From the NCBI RefSeq assembly GCF_030209435.1, contig NZ_JARVRX010000001.1, forward strand, positions 806,001 to 870,000: a stretch of DNA of 64,000 bases, written 5' to 3'. The stretch comes from Mycolicibacterium sp. lyk4-40-TYG-92. Its GTDB lineage: Bacteria; Actinomycetota; Actinomycetes; Mycobacteriales; Mycobacteriaceae. A program made the translations under genes and the position numbers. The notes beneath the pieces were generated by a model, which saw only the letters and a program-made list of their open reading frames with translations, searched no databases and was not told where the DNA came from. Below are positions 1 to 10,405 of the stretch, piece after piece (within the stretch, counting starts at the first letter, position 1; the number at the start of each line of letters is the position of its first letter).

Positions 1-138
1 ATCATGAGTGCCGGCCCGGACGAAGGGCCGCTGCTCGGCGCCGCACGGCCGAGGGCATTGCCGCCCGGCCGGGCCGTCGTGGTGCGTCGCGGCCAACCTG
101 ACCAGCTGGTCCAGATCGGCTGGACCGACCCGCCATGA
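1..138 (+). CDS. eccC4: ESX-4 ATPase EccC4, C-terminal fragment
   Basis: The window opens inside a reading frame in frame 1 whose last 45 codons end at the TGA at 136-138. The tail reads PPGRAVVVRRGQPD followed by LVQIGWTDPP, which resembles the C-terminal end of EccC-type FtsK/SpoIIIE ATPases of type VII secretion, where a beta strand with paired arginines closes the last ATPase domain. The stop overlaps the ATG of the next gene (ATGA at 135-138), so the two are translationally coupled. The gene order that follows (associated protein, EsxU, EsxT, RplM, RpsI) is that of the mycobacterial ESX-4 locus, which supports EccC4 over other EccC paralogues. Only the tail is visible, so ATPase motifs cannot be checked. 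Confidence 0.75.
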   Translation: MMSAGPDEGPLLGAARPRALPPGRAVVVRRGQPDQLVQIGWTDPP

Positions 139-1277
139 CAGTCGTGGTGGTGGGCCCGGCGACCATCATCGGACCGGAAGAGGTCGGCGCCGAACTGGCC
201 TCGTCCGCACTGGAGTGCATCGACGAGCAGCTGGGCCTGCTCGGTGCGGCTGTCCTTCCCGCCGACCGCATCTGGCGCGACGCCATGGCCGCGGTGACAG
301 GCGCCGCATCGGCCATCACGGTGGTGTGCCCGACATGGTGGCCACTGTCGCGCATCGAGCGCGTCCGGGCCGCGGTCCCCACCAGCGTTTCCCGCGTCGT
401 CATAGAGCGCAGAACCGACGCACTCCGTGCGGCCGGCGGCGAACCCGATTGTGCGGTCGTCGAACTGGGGGAGGGCCTGGTAACGATCTCCCGTCCGGGG
501 GACGCCGCATCCGTCGTGCGACGCACGGGCAGTGCCACCGCTGAGGCTGTCCATGCTCGAACCACGTGGGGTGCCCGCGTGGTGATCGACGCGCCGATCG
601 GCGTTCCCGGCGCCGCGCCCTTGGCCGCCGAAATCCAAGCGCTGTTGCAGGATCAGGGCGTCGGGGCAGAGATTCTCAGCTGCGCCGACCTGCGCGCCGC
701 CGCCGACACTCACCCGCCACCGGCCACGGCGCGACCACGTCCGGCGCGGGCGCGGACCGCGATCGCCGGCCTGGCGGCCTTCGCCGTCGTCGGTGCAGGG
801 GGACTGGGGCTGTCCAACCGCGACGCCCCCACGTCGGCGCTCGCCGCTGCCGCTGACCCGGAGTTCACTTGGCTCGTGGAGGGCCGGGTGGCGCTACAGG
901 TCCCGGTGCGCTGGACGGTCGATCGGGCCCTCGCGGGTGCGGGATCGGCTCGGCTGCAGATCATTTCGCCCGATGACCGGGGCCAGATCATTCACCTCAC
1001 CCAATCGGTGGTGCCGCGGGAGCAGACGCTCGACGTGGCGGCGCGGTCGCTGCGGGAGGCGGCGACGAAGCTGCCCGACGGGGTCATCCTGGATTTCCAG
1101 GAGGCCGGTGTCAGTGCCGGACGCGCGGCCGTGCGATACCGCGAGGTGCGCGACGGGCGGACCGTCGAGTGGTCGGTGCTGATCGACGGACCGGTCCGGA
1201 TCGCCGTCGGGTGCCAGGGGGCGGCCGTCCGGCCGGCATGTGACACCGCGATTCGTTCGGCCCGCCGGGCAGATTGA
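135..1277 (+). CDS. Type VII secretion-associated protein (ESX-4 locus)
   Basis: This 380-residue protein starts in a 4-base overlap with eccC4. The N-terminal half (about residues 1-190) is an Ala/Val-rich globular region. It is followed by a Pro/Arg-rich linker and one hydrophobic segment near residues 208-226 (ITAIAGLAAF-like, ending in LGLSN). The C-terminal 130 residues lie beyond this segment and would be outside the membrane. This layout and position match the Rv3446c-type 'type VII secretion-associated protein' found next to eccC4 in mycobacteria. Its biochemical role is not known; location suggests an accessory part of the ESX-4 machine. The next gene begins 74 bases downstream, so it may be in the same transcript. 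Confidence 0.8.
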   Translation: MTVVVVGPATIIGPEEVGAELASSALECIDEQLGLLGAAVLPADRIWRDAMAAVTGAASAITVVCPTWWPLSRIERVRAAVPTSVSRVVIERRTDALRAAGGEPDCAVVELGEGLVTISRPGDAASVVRRTGSATAEAVHARTTWGARVVIDAPIGVPGAAPLAAEIQALLQDQGVGAEILSCADLRAAADTHPPPATARPRPARARTAIAGLAAFAVVGAGGLGLSNRDAPTSALAAAADPEFTWLVEGRVALQVPVRWTVDRALAGAGSARLQIISPDDRGQIIHLTQSVVPREQTLDVAARSLREAATKLPDGVILDFQEAGVSAGRAAVRYREVRDGRTVEWSVLIDGPVRIAVGCQGAAVRPACDTAIRSARRAD

Positions 1278-1351
1278 AAAAACTTGGGCGGCAATGGAAC
1301 CGAACGCCCGCCGCAAACGTCTGAACAATCAAACCCAATGGAGAGGAAATC

Positions 1352-1675
1352 ATGACAGCTCCGGAAAATGGCGCTCTGACTACAGATTTCGACCTGATGA
1401 CGGGGATTGCCGGCAAGGTCGAGGTCCGCAACGAGGAGATTCGGGCCATGCTCGGCAACTTCATCGGTCAGATGACGGCCATCCCGCCGACGGTGTGGGG
1501 CGGTGCCGCGGCGACCCGATTCCAGGACGTGGTGAACCGGTGGAACGGCGAATCGATGAAACTTCATGCGTCACTGCAACGTATCGCCGAGACCATCCGC
1601 TCGAACGCGGCGGTGCTGAGTCAGGCGGCTGACGACCATGCCCAGCGCATCGGCGCCACCGGCCACGCGATCTGA
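1352..1675 (+). CDS. esxU: ESX-4 WXG100 protein EsxU
   Basis: A 107-residue, mostly helical protein with the hairpin-turn motif W49-G50-G51, as expected for one half of a WXG100 heterodimer secreted by type VII systems. The start ATG at 1352 has a good ribosome site (GAGAGG, 1341-1346). It lies 12 bases upstream of esxT, so the two are probably co-translated and form a 1:1 complex. It ends in a short flexible tail (GATGHAI) without a clear YxxxD/E secretion signal. Position after the ESX-4 associated gene and before esxT supports EsxU rather than another Esx paralogue. Confidence 0.88.
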   Translation: MTAPENGALTTDFDLMTGIAGKVEVRNEEIRAMLGNFIGQMTAIPPTVWGGAAATRFQDVVNRWNGESMKLHASLQRIAETIRSNAAVLSQAADDHAQRIGATGHAI

Positions 1676-1687
1676 CGGGACATACAC

Positions 1688-1984
1688 ATGCAACCGGCAC
1701 TGTCGTACCACTTCGGCGAGATCGAATACACCGTCCGTCAACAAATCCATGCCACATCGGCACGGATGAACACGTCGCTGGACGAGCTCCGGAACCTGGT
1801 CGCACCCCTACAACAGACGTGGACCCGCGAGGCGGCCGAAGCGTTCCAGGCCGAACAGGCCCGCTGGAATCAGTCGGCGGCCGCCCTCAACGACATCCTG
1901 CACAGTCTCGGCAACGCCGTCCGCGACGGTGCCGATGACATCGCGGCGACCGACCGCCGCGCGGCGGGCGACTGGATCTTCTAG
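1688..1984 (+). CDS. esxT: ESX-4 WXG100 protein EsxT
   Basis: A 98-residue helical hairpin protein that pairs with EsxU. The turn carries W45-T46-R47, so the usual third-position Gly of WXG is Arg, as I recall from mycobacterial EsxT. The phrases IEYTVRQQIH and LRNLVAPLQQTWTREAA are typical of EsxT. The C-terminus (DRRAAGDWIF) contains no obvious YxxxD/E export motif. A strong hairpin follows the stop and probably terminates the ESX-4 transcript. In most mycobacteria rplM follows directly; here about 8 kb of ethanolamine genes intervene. Confidence 0.9.
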   Translation: MQPALSYHFGEIEYTVRQQIHATSARMNTSLDELRNLVAPLQQTWTREAAEAFQAEQARWNQSAAALNDILHSLGNAVRDGADDIAATDRRAAGDWIF

Positions 1985-1998
1985 CCCCACCTCAAGCC

Positions 1999-2045
1999 CT
2001 GTGTGGCCCTGTCCCCGGAGGAGAGCCGGGGGCGGGGCCACACAG
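1999..2045 (+). terminator. Strong hairpin terminator after esxT
   Basis: Arms CTGTGTGGCCC (1999-2009) and GGGCCACACAG (2035-2045) pair perfectly over 11 bp. The stem continues with TGTCCCCGG (2010-2018) against CCGGGGGCG (2026-2034), with two G-U pairs, around a 7-base loop. No T-run follows, which is common for mycobacterial terminators. It sits 15 bases after the esxT stop and separates ESX-4 from the ethanolamine block. Confidence 0.75.
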
Positions 2046-2146
2046 TCATGGCCGCGCTCAGGACCAACTTGTGTCTTGGAACACCCAGGTCGACTACCCT
2101 GGCGGCCACGCAGGTGTGTATCCGACCTGCGAGGAGTGTGAGTGTC

Positions 2147-3439
2147 GTGGGAACCAGCCGCACCGAGGGGTCGCCGGCCGGCTCGACGCTGCGCGCGGTA
2201 CACCAGCGGTTCGTCACCGGCGAGATCGACGCCCAGCACCTCGACCCCGCCGCCGTCCGCCCCGTCATCGCCGACAGCTGGCGCCGGAGCCTGGCCACGG
2301 GCGTCGACCCGGACCTCGGCGGCGCGCAGTTCACGCCCGTCGTCCCCAAGACCCTGGATCAGCTGCGCGCCGAACAACCCATCGCCGCCGCCCTGCCGGT
2401 GATCCGGAAACTCCTGGTCGAAGACGCCATGGACAGCGGTGTCATGGTGGCGGTGGCCGCCGCCGACGGCACCCTGCTGTGGGTCGAGGGCGACAAGACG
2501 GCTCTGGGCCGGGGCGAGGCCATGAACTTCGTGCCCGGCGCCGACTGGAGCGAGCGCAGCGCCGGCACCAACGCCCCGGGTACCGCGCTGGCCCTGGACC
2601 GGGAACTGCAGATCCACGGCTCCGAGCACTTCGCCCGGCTGGTGCAGCCCTGGACCTGCACCGCGGTGCCGGTGCACGATCCGACGACGGGCGAGCTCAT
2701 CGGCTGCGTCGACCTGACCGGTGACAGCCAGATCGCCTCGGCCCAGACCCTCGGACTGGTGCGCGCGACCGTGATGGCCATCGAGAACCACCTGGCCCTG
2801 CAACGGCTGCTGCAGCCCGCGCCCAACCCGGTGACCAAGGCCCGCCTGACGGTGCTCGGCGGTGATCGTCCGCGCTGGGTCGCCACCGGCGACGACGGAC
2901 AACCGCGTCAGCACACCCTCAGCGGCCGGCACGCCGACATCCTGGTCCTGCTGAGCCGTCATCCCGAGGGCCTCAGCGCTGACCATCTCGCAATGTTGTT
3001 GGACGACAACGATCTTGACTCGGTCACCATCCGCGTCGAGATGTCCCGCCTGCGCCGGGTCATCGGCGCGCAGTACGTGGCGTCGCGGCCCTACCGGCTA
3101 CTGACCCCGATCGACAGCGACGTCGCCGACGTCTTCGCCGCGCTGCACCGCGGCGACGTCGACGCCGCACTGTCCCATTACACGGGTGCGTTGCTGCCGC
3201 AGTCGGTGTCACCGGCGATCGCCCGGTTGCGCACCGAGCTGGGGGAGAGCCTGCGCACCGCGGTGCTGTCGGCGTCCGCGGCCGGTCACGTCGGCCTGTT
3301 GCGCCGTTGGCTGGCCCTGCCCGACGGCCGCGACGACCGGCACGGCTGGCAGTTACTGCGCAACCACCCGTCAGCGGACGCGGTGGTGCGGGCGCAGGCA
3401 GTCGGGCACCTGGCCGGGCTCGACGCCGACCTCGGCTGA
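2147..3439 (+). CDS. GAF-domain transcriptional regulator of the ethanolamine/aldehyde cluster
   Basis: About 430 residues. The start GTG at 2147 is chosen because GAGGAG (2131-2136) lies 10 bases upstream; GTG 2138 is too close, and upstream in-frame codons overlap the esxT terminator. The N-terminal part has the phrase '[10 protein letters not shown]', typical of AcoR-like regulators. It is followed by a GAF sensor domain (roughly residues 70-215; [36 protein letters not shown]). There is no AAA+ sigma-54 module. The C-terminal part (from about residue 250) looks like a winged-helix region ([15 protein letters not shown]) plus a helical tail. Proteins of this type often precede ExaC-like aldehyde dehydrogenases in mycobacteria, so it probably controls the downstream gene in response to ethanolamine, an aldehyde or a related signal (inference). 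Confidence 0.75.
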   Translation: MGTSRTEGSPAGSTLRAVHQRFVTGEIDAQHLDPAAVRPVIADSWRRSLATGVDPDLGGAQFTPVVPKTLDQLRAEQPIAAALPVIRKLLVEDAMDSGVMVAVAAADGTLLWVEGDKTALGRGEAMNFVPGADWSERSAGTNAPGTALALDRELQIHGSEHFARLVQPWTCTAVPVHDPTTGELIGCVDLTGDSQIASAQTLGLVRATVMAIENHLALQRLLQPAPNPVTKARLTVLGGDRPRWVATGDDGQPRQHTLSGRHADILVLLSRHPEGLSADHLAMLLDDNDLDSVTIRVEMSRLRRVIGAQYVASRPYRLLTPIDSDVADVFAALHRGDVDAALSHYTGALLPQSVSPAIARLRTELGESLRTAVLSASAAGHVGLLRRWLALPDGRDDRHGWQLLRNHPSADAVVRAQAVGHLAGLDADLG

Positions 3440-3468
3440 TCCCGGGCGCGGCCCAGCGGGTTCAACGA

Positions 3469-3483
3469 TGCAACTGTGTTGCA
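3469..3483. promoter_or_regulatory. Candidate operator upstream of aldehyde dehydrogenase
   Basis: A perfect inverted repeat TGCAAC-TGT-GTTGCA lies 70 bases before the aldehyde dehydrogenase start. A second, weaker dyad GTGAC (3505-3509) / GTCAC (3529-3533) follows. The pair fills the 113-base gap after the GAF regulator, so they are candidate binding sites for that regulator. Binding is inferred only from position. Confidence 0.45.
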
Positions 3484-3552
3484 ACCCACTTCTCCGTAGT
3501 GTTAGTGACCAGCAGCACACCTGTGTTTGTCACCCATTGGAGGAGTGAACCC

Positions 3553-5076
<1,524 letters not shown>

Positions 5077-5152
5077 CGAGCGCTCGCGCGAGGAAACGAG
5101 CACTCTGATGAGCATGCGCGCGAGGAAGCCACGCGCGTAGCTCCCACGAACC

Positions 5153-5200
5153 GCGAGCGCCCGCGTACCCCCCGAATGCGCGGGCGCTCGCTTCCTTTCT
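5153..5200 (+). terminator. Rho-independent terminator after aldehyde dehydrogenase
   Basis: Perfect 13-bp stem GCGAGCGCCCGCG (5153-5165) / CGCGGGCGCTCGC (5179-5191) with a 13-base loop, followed by TTCCTTTCTT. This is one of the most canonical terminators in the window and implies a new promoter for the ethanolamine permease within 5200-5310. Confidence 0.85.
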
Positions 5201-5313
5201 TCGGTCGGCGCATCTCGAATGCGTTCGGCGACTTAATGATCACGGCCGGCACCAGATAGTTCCTGGAGGCAGGCCAGTTCGGCATCAGCCATCCCATTTC
5301 CAGGAGTCCTGCA

Positions 5314-6759
5314 GTGTCCATCACCAACCCACCCAGTGAGCACTCCGCTCACGGTGTCGAAGAGCACGTCGAGAGCAACGAATACCTCGCGAAACGTCAG
5401 CTGAAGAAGGGCACGGCCGGCTGGCTGCTGCTCGCCGGACTCGGCGTCAGCTACGTGGTGTCCGGGGACTACTCCGGCTGGAACTTCGGTCTGGCACACG
5501 GCGGTTTCGGTGGCCTGGCCATCGCCGCCGTGATCATCGCCGGCATGTACCTCGCGCTGGTGCTGGGCATGGCCGAGCTGTCCTCGGCGCTGCCGGCCGC
5601 AGGCGGTGGTTACACCTTCGCCCGTCGCGCCCTCGGCCCATGGGGCGGTTTCGCCACCGGCACCGCGATCCTCATCGAGTACTCGATCGCCCCCGCCGCC
5701 ATCGCGACGTTCATCGGCGCCTACGTGGAATCGTTGGGGCTCTTCGGGATTCACAACGGCTGGTGGGTGTATCTGGCGGCCTACGCGTTCTTCATCGGCA
5801 TCCACCTGTCCGGTGTCGGTGAGGCGCTCAAGGTGATGTTCGTCATCACCGCCATCGCGTTGCTGGGCCTGCTGATCTTCGCGGTCTGTGCCATCGGCCA
5901 GTTCGACGTCTCCAACCTGACCACCATCGCCGTCGACGTCAACGCGGCCGGGTCTTCGGCGATCCTGCCGCACGGCTACCTCGGCATCTGGGCCGCCATC
6001 CCGTTCGCCATCTGGTTCTTCCTGGCGATCGAAGGCGTGCCGCTGGCCGCCGAGGAAACCGCGAACCCGGAGAAGAACGTGCCCCGCGGCATCATCGCGG
6101 CGATGACGGTCCTGCTGGTCACCTGCGGCGTCGTGCTGGTGCTCACCACGGGTGTCGGTGGCGCGCAACAGATGTCGGCTTCGGGCAACCCGCTCGTCGA
6201 GGCGCTCGGCAGCGGCTTCGGCGCCAAGCTGGTCAACTACATCGGCCTGGCCGGCCTGATCGCGAGCTTCTTCTCGATCATCTACGCCTACTCCCGCCAG
6301 CTGTTCGCCCTGTCCCGGGCGGGCTACCTGCCGACCCAGCTGTCGGTGACCAACTCCCGCAAGGCGCCGACGCTGGCGCTCATCGTCCCCGGCGTCATCG
6401 GCTTCCTGTTGTCGCTGACCGGCAAGGGCGACCTGCTGCTGAACATGGCGGTCTTCGGTGCCGCCGTGAGTTACGTCCTGATGATGGTCAGCCACATCGT
6501 GCTGCGCCGCCGCGAGCCGAACATGCCGCGGCCGTACCGCACCCCGGGCGGCATCGCGACCACCGGCTTCGCGCTCGTCATTGCGGTCGTCGCGGTCATC
6601 GCCACCTTCCTGGTCGACCCGTTCGCCGTGGGCCTGTGCCTCGCGGTGTTCGCAGCCTTCATGCTCTACTTTGCGGTCTACAGCCGGCACCGTTTGGTGG
6701 CAAACTCTCCTGATGAAGAGTTCGCGATGCTCGCAGAAGCCGAGGACGAGCTGAAATGA
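5314..6759 (+). CDS. eat: Ethanolamine permease
   Basis: 481 residues with about 12 predicted membrane helices in an APC-superfamily fold. The phrases SGDYSGWNFGLAHGGFGGLAIA and AELSSALPAAGGGYTFARRALGP (each quoted only to show the family) are typical of ethanolamine permeases. The start GTG 5314 has AGGAG at 5302-5306. The last four bases overlap the start of eutB (ATGA, 6756-6759), which couples uptake to the first catabolic enzyme. It would import ethanolamine across the inner membrane by proton or exchange transport. The first 36 residues are a cytoplasmic hydrophilic tail. Confidence 0.88.
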   Translation: MSITNPPSEHSAHGVEEHVESNEYLAKRQLKKGTAGWLLLAGLGVSYVVSGDYSGWNFGLAHGGFGGLAIAAVIIAGMYLALVLGMAELSSALPAAGGGYTFARRALGPWGGFATGTAILIEYSIAPAAIATFIGAYVESLGLFGIHNGWWVYLAAYAFFIGIHLSGVGEALKVMFVITAIALLGLLIFAVCAIGQFDVSNLTTIAVDVNAAGSSAILPHGYLGIWAAIPFAIWFFLAIEGVPLAAEETANPEKNVPRGIIAAMTVLLVTCGVVLVLTTGVGGAQQMSASGNPLVEALGSGFGAKLVNYIGLAGLIASFFSIIYAYSRQLFALSRAGYLPTQLSVTNSRKAPTLALIVPGVIGFLLSLTGKGDLLLNMAVFGAAVSYVLMMVSHIVLRRREPNMPRPYRTPGGIATTGFALVIAVVAVIATFLVDPFAVGLCLAVFAAFMLYFAVYSRHRLVANSPDEEFAMLAEAEDELK

Positions 6760-8165
6760 AGTACCACCAGCGGATTTCGGGGGTGAACCACACCTTCGAC
6801 GGGCTTGTGGATTTGATGGCCAAGGCCACGCCGCTGCGCTCCGGTGATGAACTCGCCGGGTGCGCGGCTCACAACGACGCCGAGCGGGCTGCCGCGGCGT
6901 GGGCACTGGCCGAGCTTCCGCTGGACACCTTCCTCAACGAAGCGGTGGTGCCGTACGAGACCGACGAGGTCACCCGCCTGATCATGGATTCCCATGACCA
7001 GCAAGCGTTTTCGGAAATCTCCCATCTGACGGTGGGAGGCTTCCGGGACTGGCTGCTGGACGCGGTGGCCGGCGACGATGCCGCCACGAAGATCGCGGCC
7101 GTCGCACCCGGCATCACGCCGGAGATGGCGGCCGCGGTCTCGAAGATCATGCGGAACCAGGATCTGATCGCCGTCACCGCGGCCACGCAGGTGCATGCGG
7201 CCTTCCGCAGCACCATCGGGTTGCCGGGCACTTTGGCGACCCGGCTGCAGCCCAACCATCCGACCGACGATCCGCGCGGCATCGCCGCTGCCGTGCTCGA
7301 CGGACTGCTGATGGGCTGCGGCGACGCCGTCATCGGGATCAACCCGGCCACCGACTCGCCGCAGGCCACCGCCGACCTGCTGCAGCTGCTCGACAACATC
7401 CGCAGCCGCTACGACATCCCGGCGCAGTCCTGCGTGCTGTCGCACATCACCACCACCATCGGCCTCATCGAGGCCGGCGCTCCGGTGGACCTGGTGTTCC
7501 AGTCCGTCGCGGGCACCGAAGGCGCCAACAAGGCCTTCGGTGTCGACATGGCGCTGCTGCGCGAAGGCAACGAGGCCGGCCGGTCCCTGAACCGCGGCAC
7601 CGTCGGCAACAACGTCATGTACCTGGAGACGGGGCAGGGCTCGGCGCTGAGTTCGGGCGCGCACCTCGGTACCGGTGGCCGGCCCGTCGATCAGCAGACG
7701 CTGGAAACCCGCGCCTACGGCGTCGCCCGCGCGCTGGACCCGCTGCTGGTGAACACCGTCGTCGGCTTCATCGGACCGGAGTACCTCTACGACGGCCGGC
7801 AGATCATCCGGGCCGGGCTCGAGGACCACTTCTGCGGCAAGCTGCTCGGCCTGCCGATGGGCGTCGACGTCTGCTACACCAACCACGCCGAAGCCGACCA
7901 GAACGACATGGACACCCTGCTCACGCTGCTGGCCGCGGCGGGATGCGCCTTCGTCATCACGGTGCCCGGCGCCGACGACGTCATGCTGGGCTACCAGAGC
8001 CTGTCGTTCCACGACGTCGTGGCGGTCCGCCGGACGCTCGGCCTGAAGCCGGCTCCGGAGTTCGAGGCCTGGCTCAAGAAGGTCGGTATGACCGATGATG
8101 CCGGCAAGCTGACCAAGTTCGATCTGCAGCGCTCGGCGCTGCGGGCGCTCACCGCGGCGGGATGA
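6756..8165 (+). CDS. eutB: Ethanolamine ammonia-lyase, large subunit
   Basis: 469 residues, matching EutB length. With EutC it forms the adenosylcobalamin-dependent enzyme that splits ethanolamine into acetaldehyde and ammonia. EutB carries the TIM-barrel active site; visible family phrases include IGINPATDSP, FQSVAGTEGAN, YLETGQGSALSSGAH and GVDVCYTNHAEADQNDM. It overlaps the permease upstream and eutC downstream by 4 bases each, so the three form a tight operon. No EutA reactivating factor and no shell genes are nearby. No cobalamin riboswitch was recognised upstream. Confidence 0.95.
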   Translation: MKYHQRISGVNHTFDGLVDLMAKATPLRSGDELAGCAAHNDAERAAAAWALAELPLDTFLNEAVVPYETDEVTRLIMDSHDQQAFSEISHLTVGGFRDWLLDAVAGDDAATKIAAVAPGITPEMAAAVSKIMRNQDLIAVTAATQVHAAFRSTIGLPGTLATRLQPNHPTDDPRGIAAAVLDGLLMGCGDAVIGINPATDSPQATADLLQLLDNIRSRYDIPAQSCVLSHITTTIGLIEAGAPVDLVFQSVAGTEGANKAFGVDMALLREGNEAGRSLNRGTVGNNVMYLETGQGSALSSGAHLGTGGRPVDQQTLETRAYGVARALDPLLVNTVVGFIGPEYLYDGRQIIRAGLEDHFCGKLLGLPMGVDVCYTNHAEADQNDMDTLLTLLAAAGCAFVITVPGADDVMLGYQSLSFHDVVAVRRTLGLKPAPEFEAWLKKVGMTDDAGKLTKFDLQRSALRALTAAG

Positions 8166-8938
8166 TGATGACGGAAGATCTTGCAATCCAAGAGTTCTGG
8201 GATGAGCTCCGCAAGACGACGCAGGCCCGCATCGGGCTGGGCCGCGCCGGTAACGCGCTGCCCACCCGGGAGGTCCTCGAGCTGTCCGCGGCCCACGCCG
8301 CCGCCCGCGACGCTGTGCACGAGCCGCTCGACGTCGAGGCCCTGGCAGCCCGCGTCCGGGAGATCGGGATCGGCGAGCCCGCGGTGGTGCGCAGCCAGGC
8401 CGAGTCCCGCAGCGAGTACCTGCGCCGCCCCGACCTGGGCCGCTTGCCGGCTACGCCCATGGACGTCCCGGAAACCCCGGCCGACATCGGCTTCGTCCTG
8501 GCCGACGGGCTCTCGCCCTACGCGCTGGCCAAGCACGGTCCGGCGCTGCTCGCCGAGCTCGTGGCGCGGCTGGGTGACCAATACACGCTGGCGCCGCCGG
8601 TGATCGCCACGCAGGCCCGCGTGGCCCTCGGCGACCACATCGGCGCGGCCGCCAAGGTGCGGACCCTGCTGGTGATCATCGGGGAGCGGCCGGGCCTGTC
8701 GGTGGCGGACAGCCTGGGCATCTACCTGACTCATCTGCCGATGCCGGGGCGCACCGACGCCGACCGCAACTGCATCTCGAACATCCACCCGCCCGAGGGG
8801 CTCGGCTACACCGAGGCCGCGACGGTCGCGGCGGGGTTGGTGTCCGGTGCTCGCGCTCTGGGCCGGTCCGGCGTCGACCTCAAGGACACGTCCCGCGACA
8901 CGTCCCTGGAAGCGCCCGGCGCCGCCGAGCTCACCTGA
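8162..8938 (+). CDS. eutC: Ethanolamine ammonia-lyase, small subunit
   Basis: 258 residues; the true start could be any of three consecutive ATGs (8162, 8165, 8168). EutC completes the B12-binding site at the EutB interface. Family phrases seen are ARIGLGRAGNALPT near the N-terminus, then FVLADGLSPYALAKHG, IIGERPGLSVADSLGIYLT and CISNIHPPEGLGY. It is somewhat shorter than proteobacterial EutC, which have a longer N-terminal extension. The lipoprotein phosphatase gene follows after 15 bases and is probably in the same transcript. Confidence 0.95.
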   Translation: MMMTEDLAIQEFWDELRKTTQARIGLGRAGNALPTREVLELSAAHAAARDAVHEPLDVEALAARVREIGIGEPAVVRSQAESRSEYLRRPDLGRLPATPMDVPETPADIGFVLADGLSPYALAKHGPALLAELVARLGDQYTLAPPVIATQARVALGDHIGAAAKVRTLLVIIGERPGLSVADSLGIYLTHLPMPGRTDADRNCISNIHPPEGLGYTEAATVAAGLVSGARALGRSGVDLKDTSRDTSLEAPGAAELT

Positions 8939-8953
8939 CCACACAGGAGAACA

Positions 8954-10228
8954 GTGCCCCGCATCACCCGACTGGCCTTCGCCGCTGCGCTGGCCGGCCT
9001 CCTCGCCATGTCCGGCTGTAGCAGCCACGACAGCACCCCGGCTGCGCAGTCGCCGACCACCACCAAGGCCTCGTGCCGGACGCTGGCGCAGAACTCCGCC
9101 TGGTACGGCGACAACCGGGACCGGATCGACGCCATGCTCGCCAAACTGGGCACTTGCGGCGCCGCCGGTTCGGTGCACGCGGGCGCGCCCCTGGCGTTGT
9201 TCGACTGGGACAACACCATCGTCAAGAACGACATCGGCGACGCCACGTTCTTCTGGATGGTGCGCAACGGCAAGCTGCGGGCCCCGGCCGACGGTAACTG
9301 GGCGTCCACCAGCCCGTTCCTGACGCCGCAGGCCGTCGCGGCCCTGGCCCGGGCCTGCGCCGCGGCCAAGCCGGGCCAGCCGATGCCGACCGACACCGAC
9401 ACCGCGTGCGCCGACGAACTCGTGTCGGTCTACACCGACGCCAAGACCAAGGCGGGGGAGACCGCATTCGCCGGGTTCAACGCCCGGCGGATGGAACCGG
9501 CATACGCCTGGGCCGCGCAGATGCAGGCCGGGTGGCGCGAAGCCGACGTGGTCGAGTTCGCGAAGACGGCCCGCAAGGAGAACCTCGACGCCCCGGCGGG
9601 CACCGAGCAGAAGGTCGGCAGCGGCATGCAGACCGGCTGGGTGCGGTACTACCCGCAGATGCGCGACCTGGTGGAAACCTTGCACGCCAACGGTTTCGAC
9701 GTGCGGATCATCTCGGCCTCGGCCGAACCGGTGGCGCGGGTGTGGGCCGAGGAACTGAACATCCCGGCCGACCACGTGATGGGTGTGCGGACCGAACGCG
9801 ACGGCGATGTGCTGACGTCGCGCCTGGTGCCGTGTGGCGGCGAACCCGCCATCACCTACATCGAGGGCAAGCGCTGCCGCGTCAACGAAGAGGTGTTCGG
9901 GGTGACCGGTCCCGCCGCGTTCACCCAACAACCCGAGCCCAAGCGTGCCGCCTTCGCCGCGGGTGACTCCGACACCGACGTCACGTTCCTCACCGACGCG
10001 ACCGCGCTGCGGTTGGTGCTGAACCGCAACAAGACCGAGCTGATGTGCACGGCCTACGACAACGCGGGCGGCAACTGGCTGGTCAACCCGATGTTCATCG
10101 ATCCCAAGAAGCAGGGCGAACCCTACGCCTGTGCCACCAAGGGGTACATCGAGCCGTCGGGCGCCAAGGGCCCGCTGCACCGGCCGGACGGTAGCGTCGT
10201 GCCCGACCAGCAGGACCGGGTGTACTGA
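8954..10228 (+). CDS. HAD-family phosphatase lipoprotein linked to ethanolamine genes
   Basis: 424 residues, GTG start at 8954 with AGGAG at 8945-8949. The N-terminus is a lipoprotein signal peptide ending AMSGC with Cys22 as the lipidation site, so the enzyme should sit outside the cytoplasmic membrane. HAD motif I is D84-W-D86-N-T88. Motif II is the Ser in IISASAEPV (about residue 253). Motif IV is GDSDTD near residue 336. This set resembles the phosphoserine phosphatase / phosphoethanolamine-phosphocholine phosphatase branch. Its place 15 bases after eutC suggests it releases ethanolamine (or choline) from extracellular phospho-head-groups before uptake; that substrate is an inference. The next gene, rplM, has its own promoter. 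Confidence 0.7.
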   Translation: MPRITRLAFAAALAGLLAMSGCSSHDSTPAAQSPTTTKASCRTLAQNSAWYGDNRDRIDAMLAKLGTCGAAGSVHAGAPLALFDWDNTIVKNDIGDATFFWMVRNGKLRAPADGNWASTSPFLTPQAVAALARACAAAKPGQPMPTDTDTACADELVSVYTDAKTKAGETAFAGFNARRMEPAYAWAAQMQAGWREADVVEFAKTARKENLDAPAGTEQKVGSGMQTGWVRYYPQMRDLVETLHANGFDVRIISASAEPVARVWAEELNIPADHVMGVRTERDGDVLTSRLVPCGGEPAITYIEGKRCRVNEEVFGVTGPAAFTQQPEPKRAAFAAGDSDTDVTFLTDATALRLVLNRNKTELMCTAYDNAGGNWLVNPMFIDPKKQGEPYACATKGYIEPSGAKGPLHRPDGSVVPDQQDRVY

Positions 10229-10241
10229 CCTGCTCCGCGTT

Positions 10242-10271
10242 TTGACCTGCGGTGACGCACCCGGGTAAGCT
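10242..10271 (+). promoter_or_regulatory. Probable rplM-rpsI promoter
   Basis: TTGACC (10242-10247), an 18-base spacer and TAAGCT (10266-10271) form a plausible mycobacterial sigma-A promoter. It would start transcription near 10278 and give a 5' leader of about 125 bases before rplM. The leader is rich in short GC repeats; I could not define a specific ribosomal-protein binding fold. Confidence 0.45.
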
Positions 10272-10405
10272 CCCACGTTGGTGCGCTGCAGGCCGTCAGG
10301 TCAATGCTTCCCGGGTCACCGTCGGTCGCCGGGAATTCGCAGGTCGCGTACTTGACCGGCACCCGGATAGCACCGGGACTCAACCCGAGAAGAAGAGGTA
10401 TAGCT

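Noticed and set aside
7991..10276. A 761-codon open frame on the minus strand across eutBC and the HAD gene
   Set aside because: It lies opposite three well-supported genes, lacks domains, and is rich in Gly/Arg/His as expected for an antisense shadow in GC-rich DNA.
10272..10405. L13-type autoregulatory leader RNA
   Set aside because: Only loose GC-rich pairings were seen; no specific conserved fold could be defined by eye.
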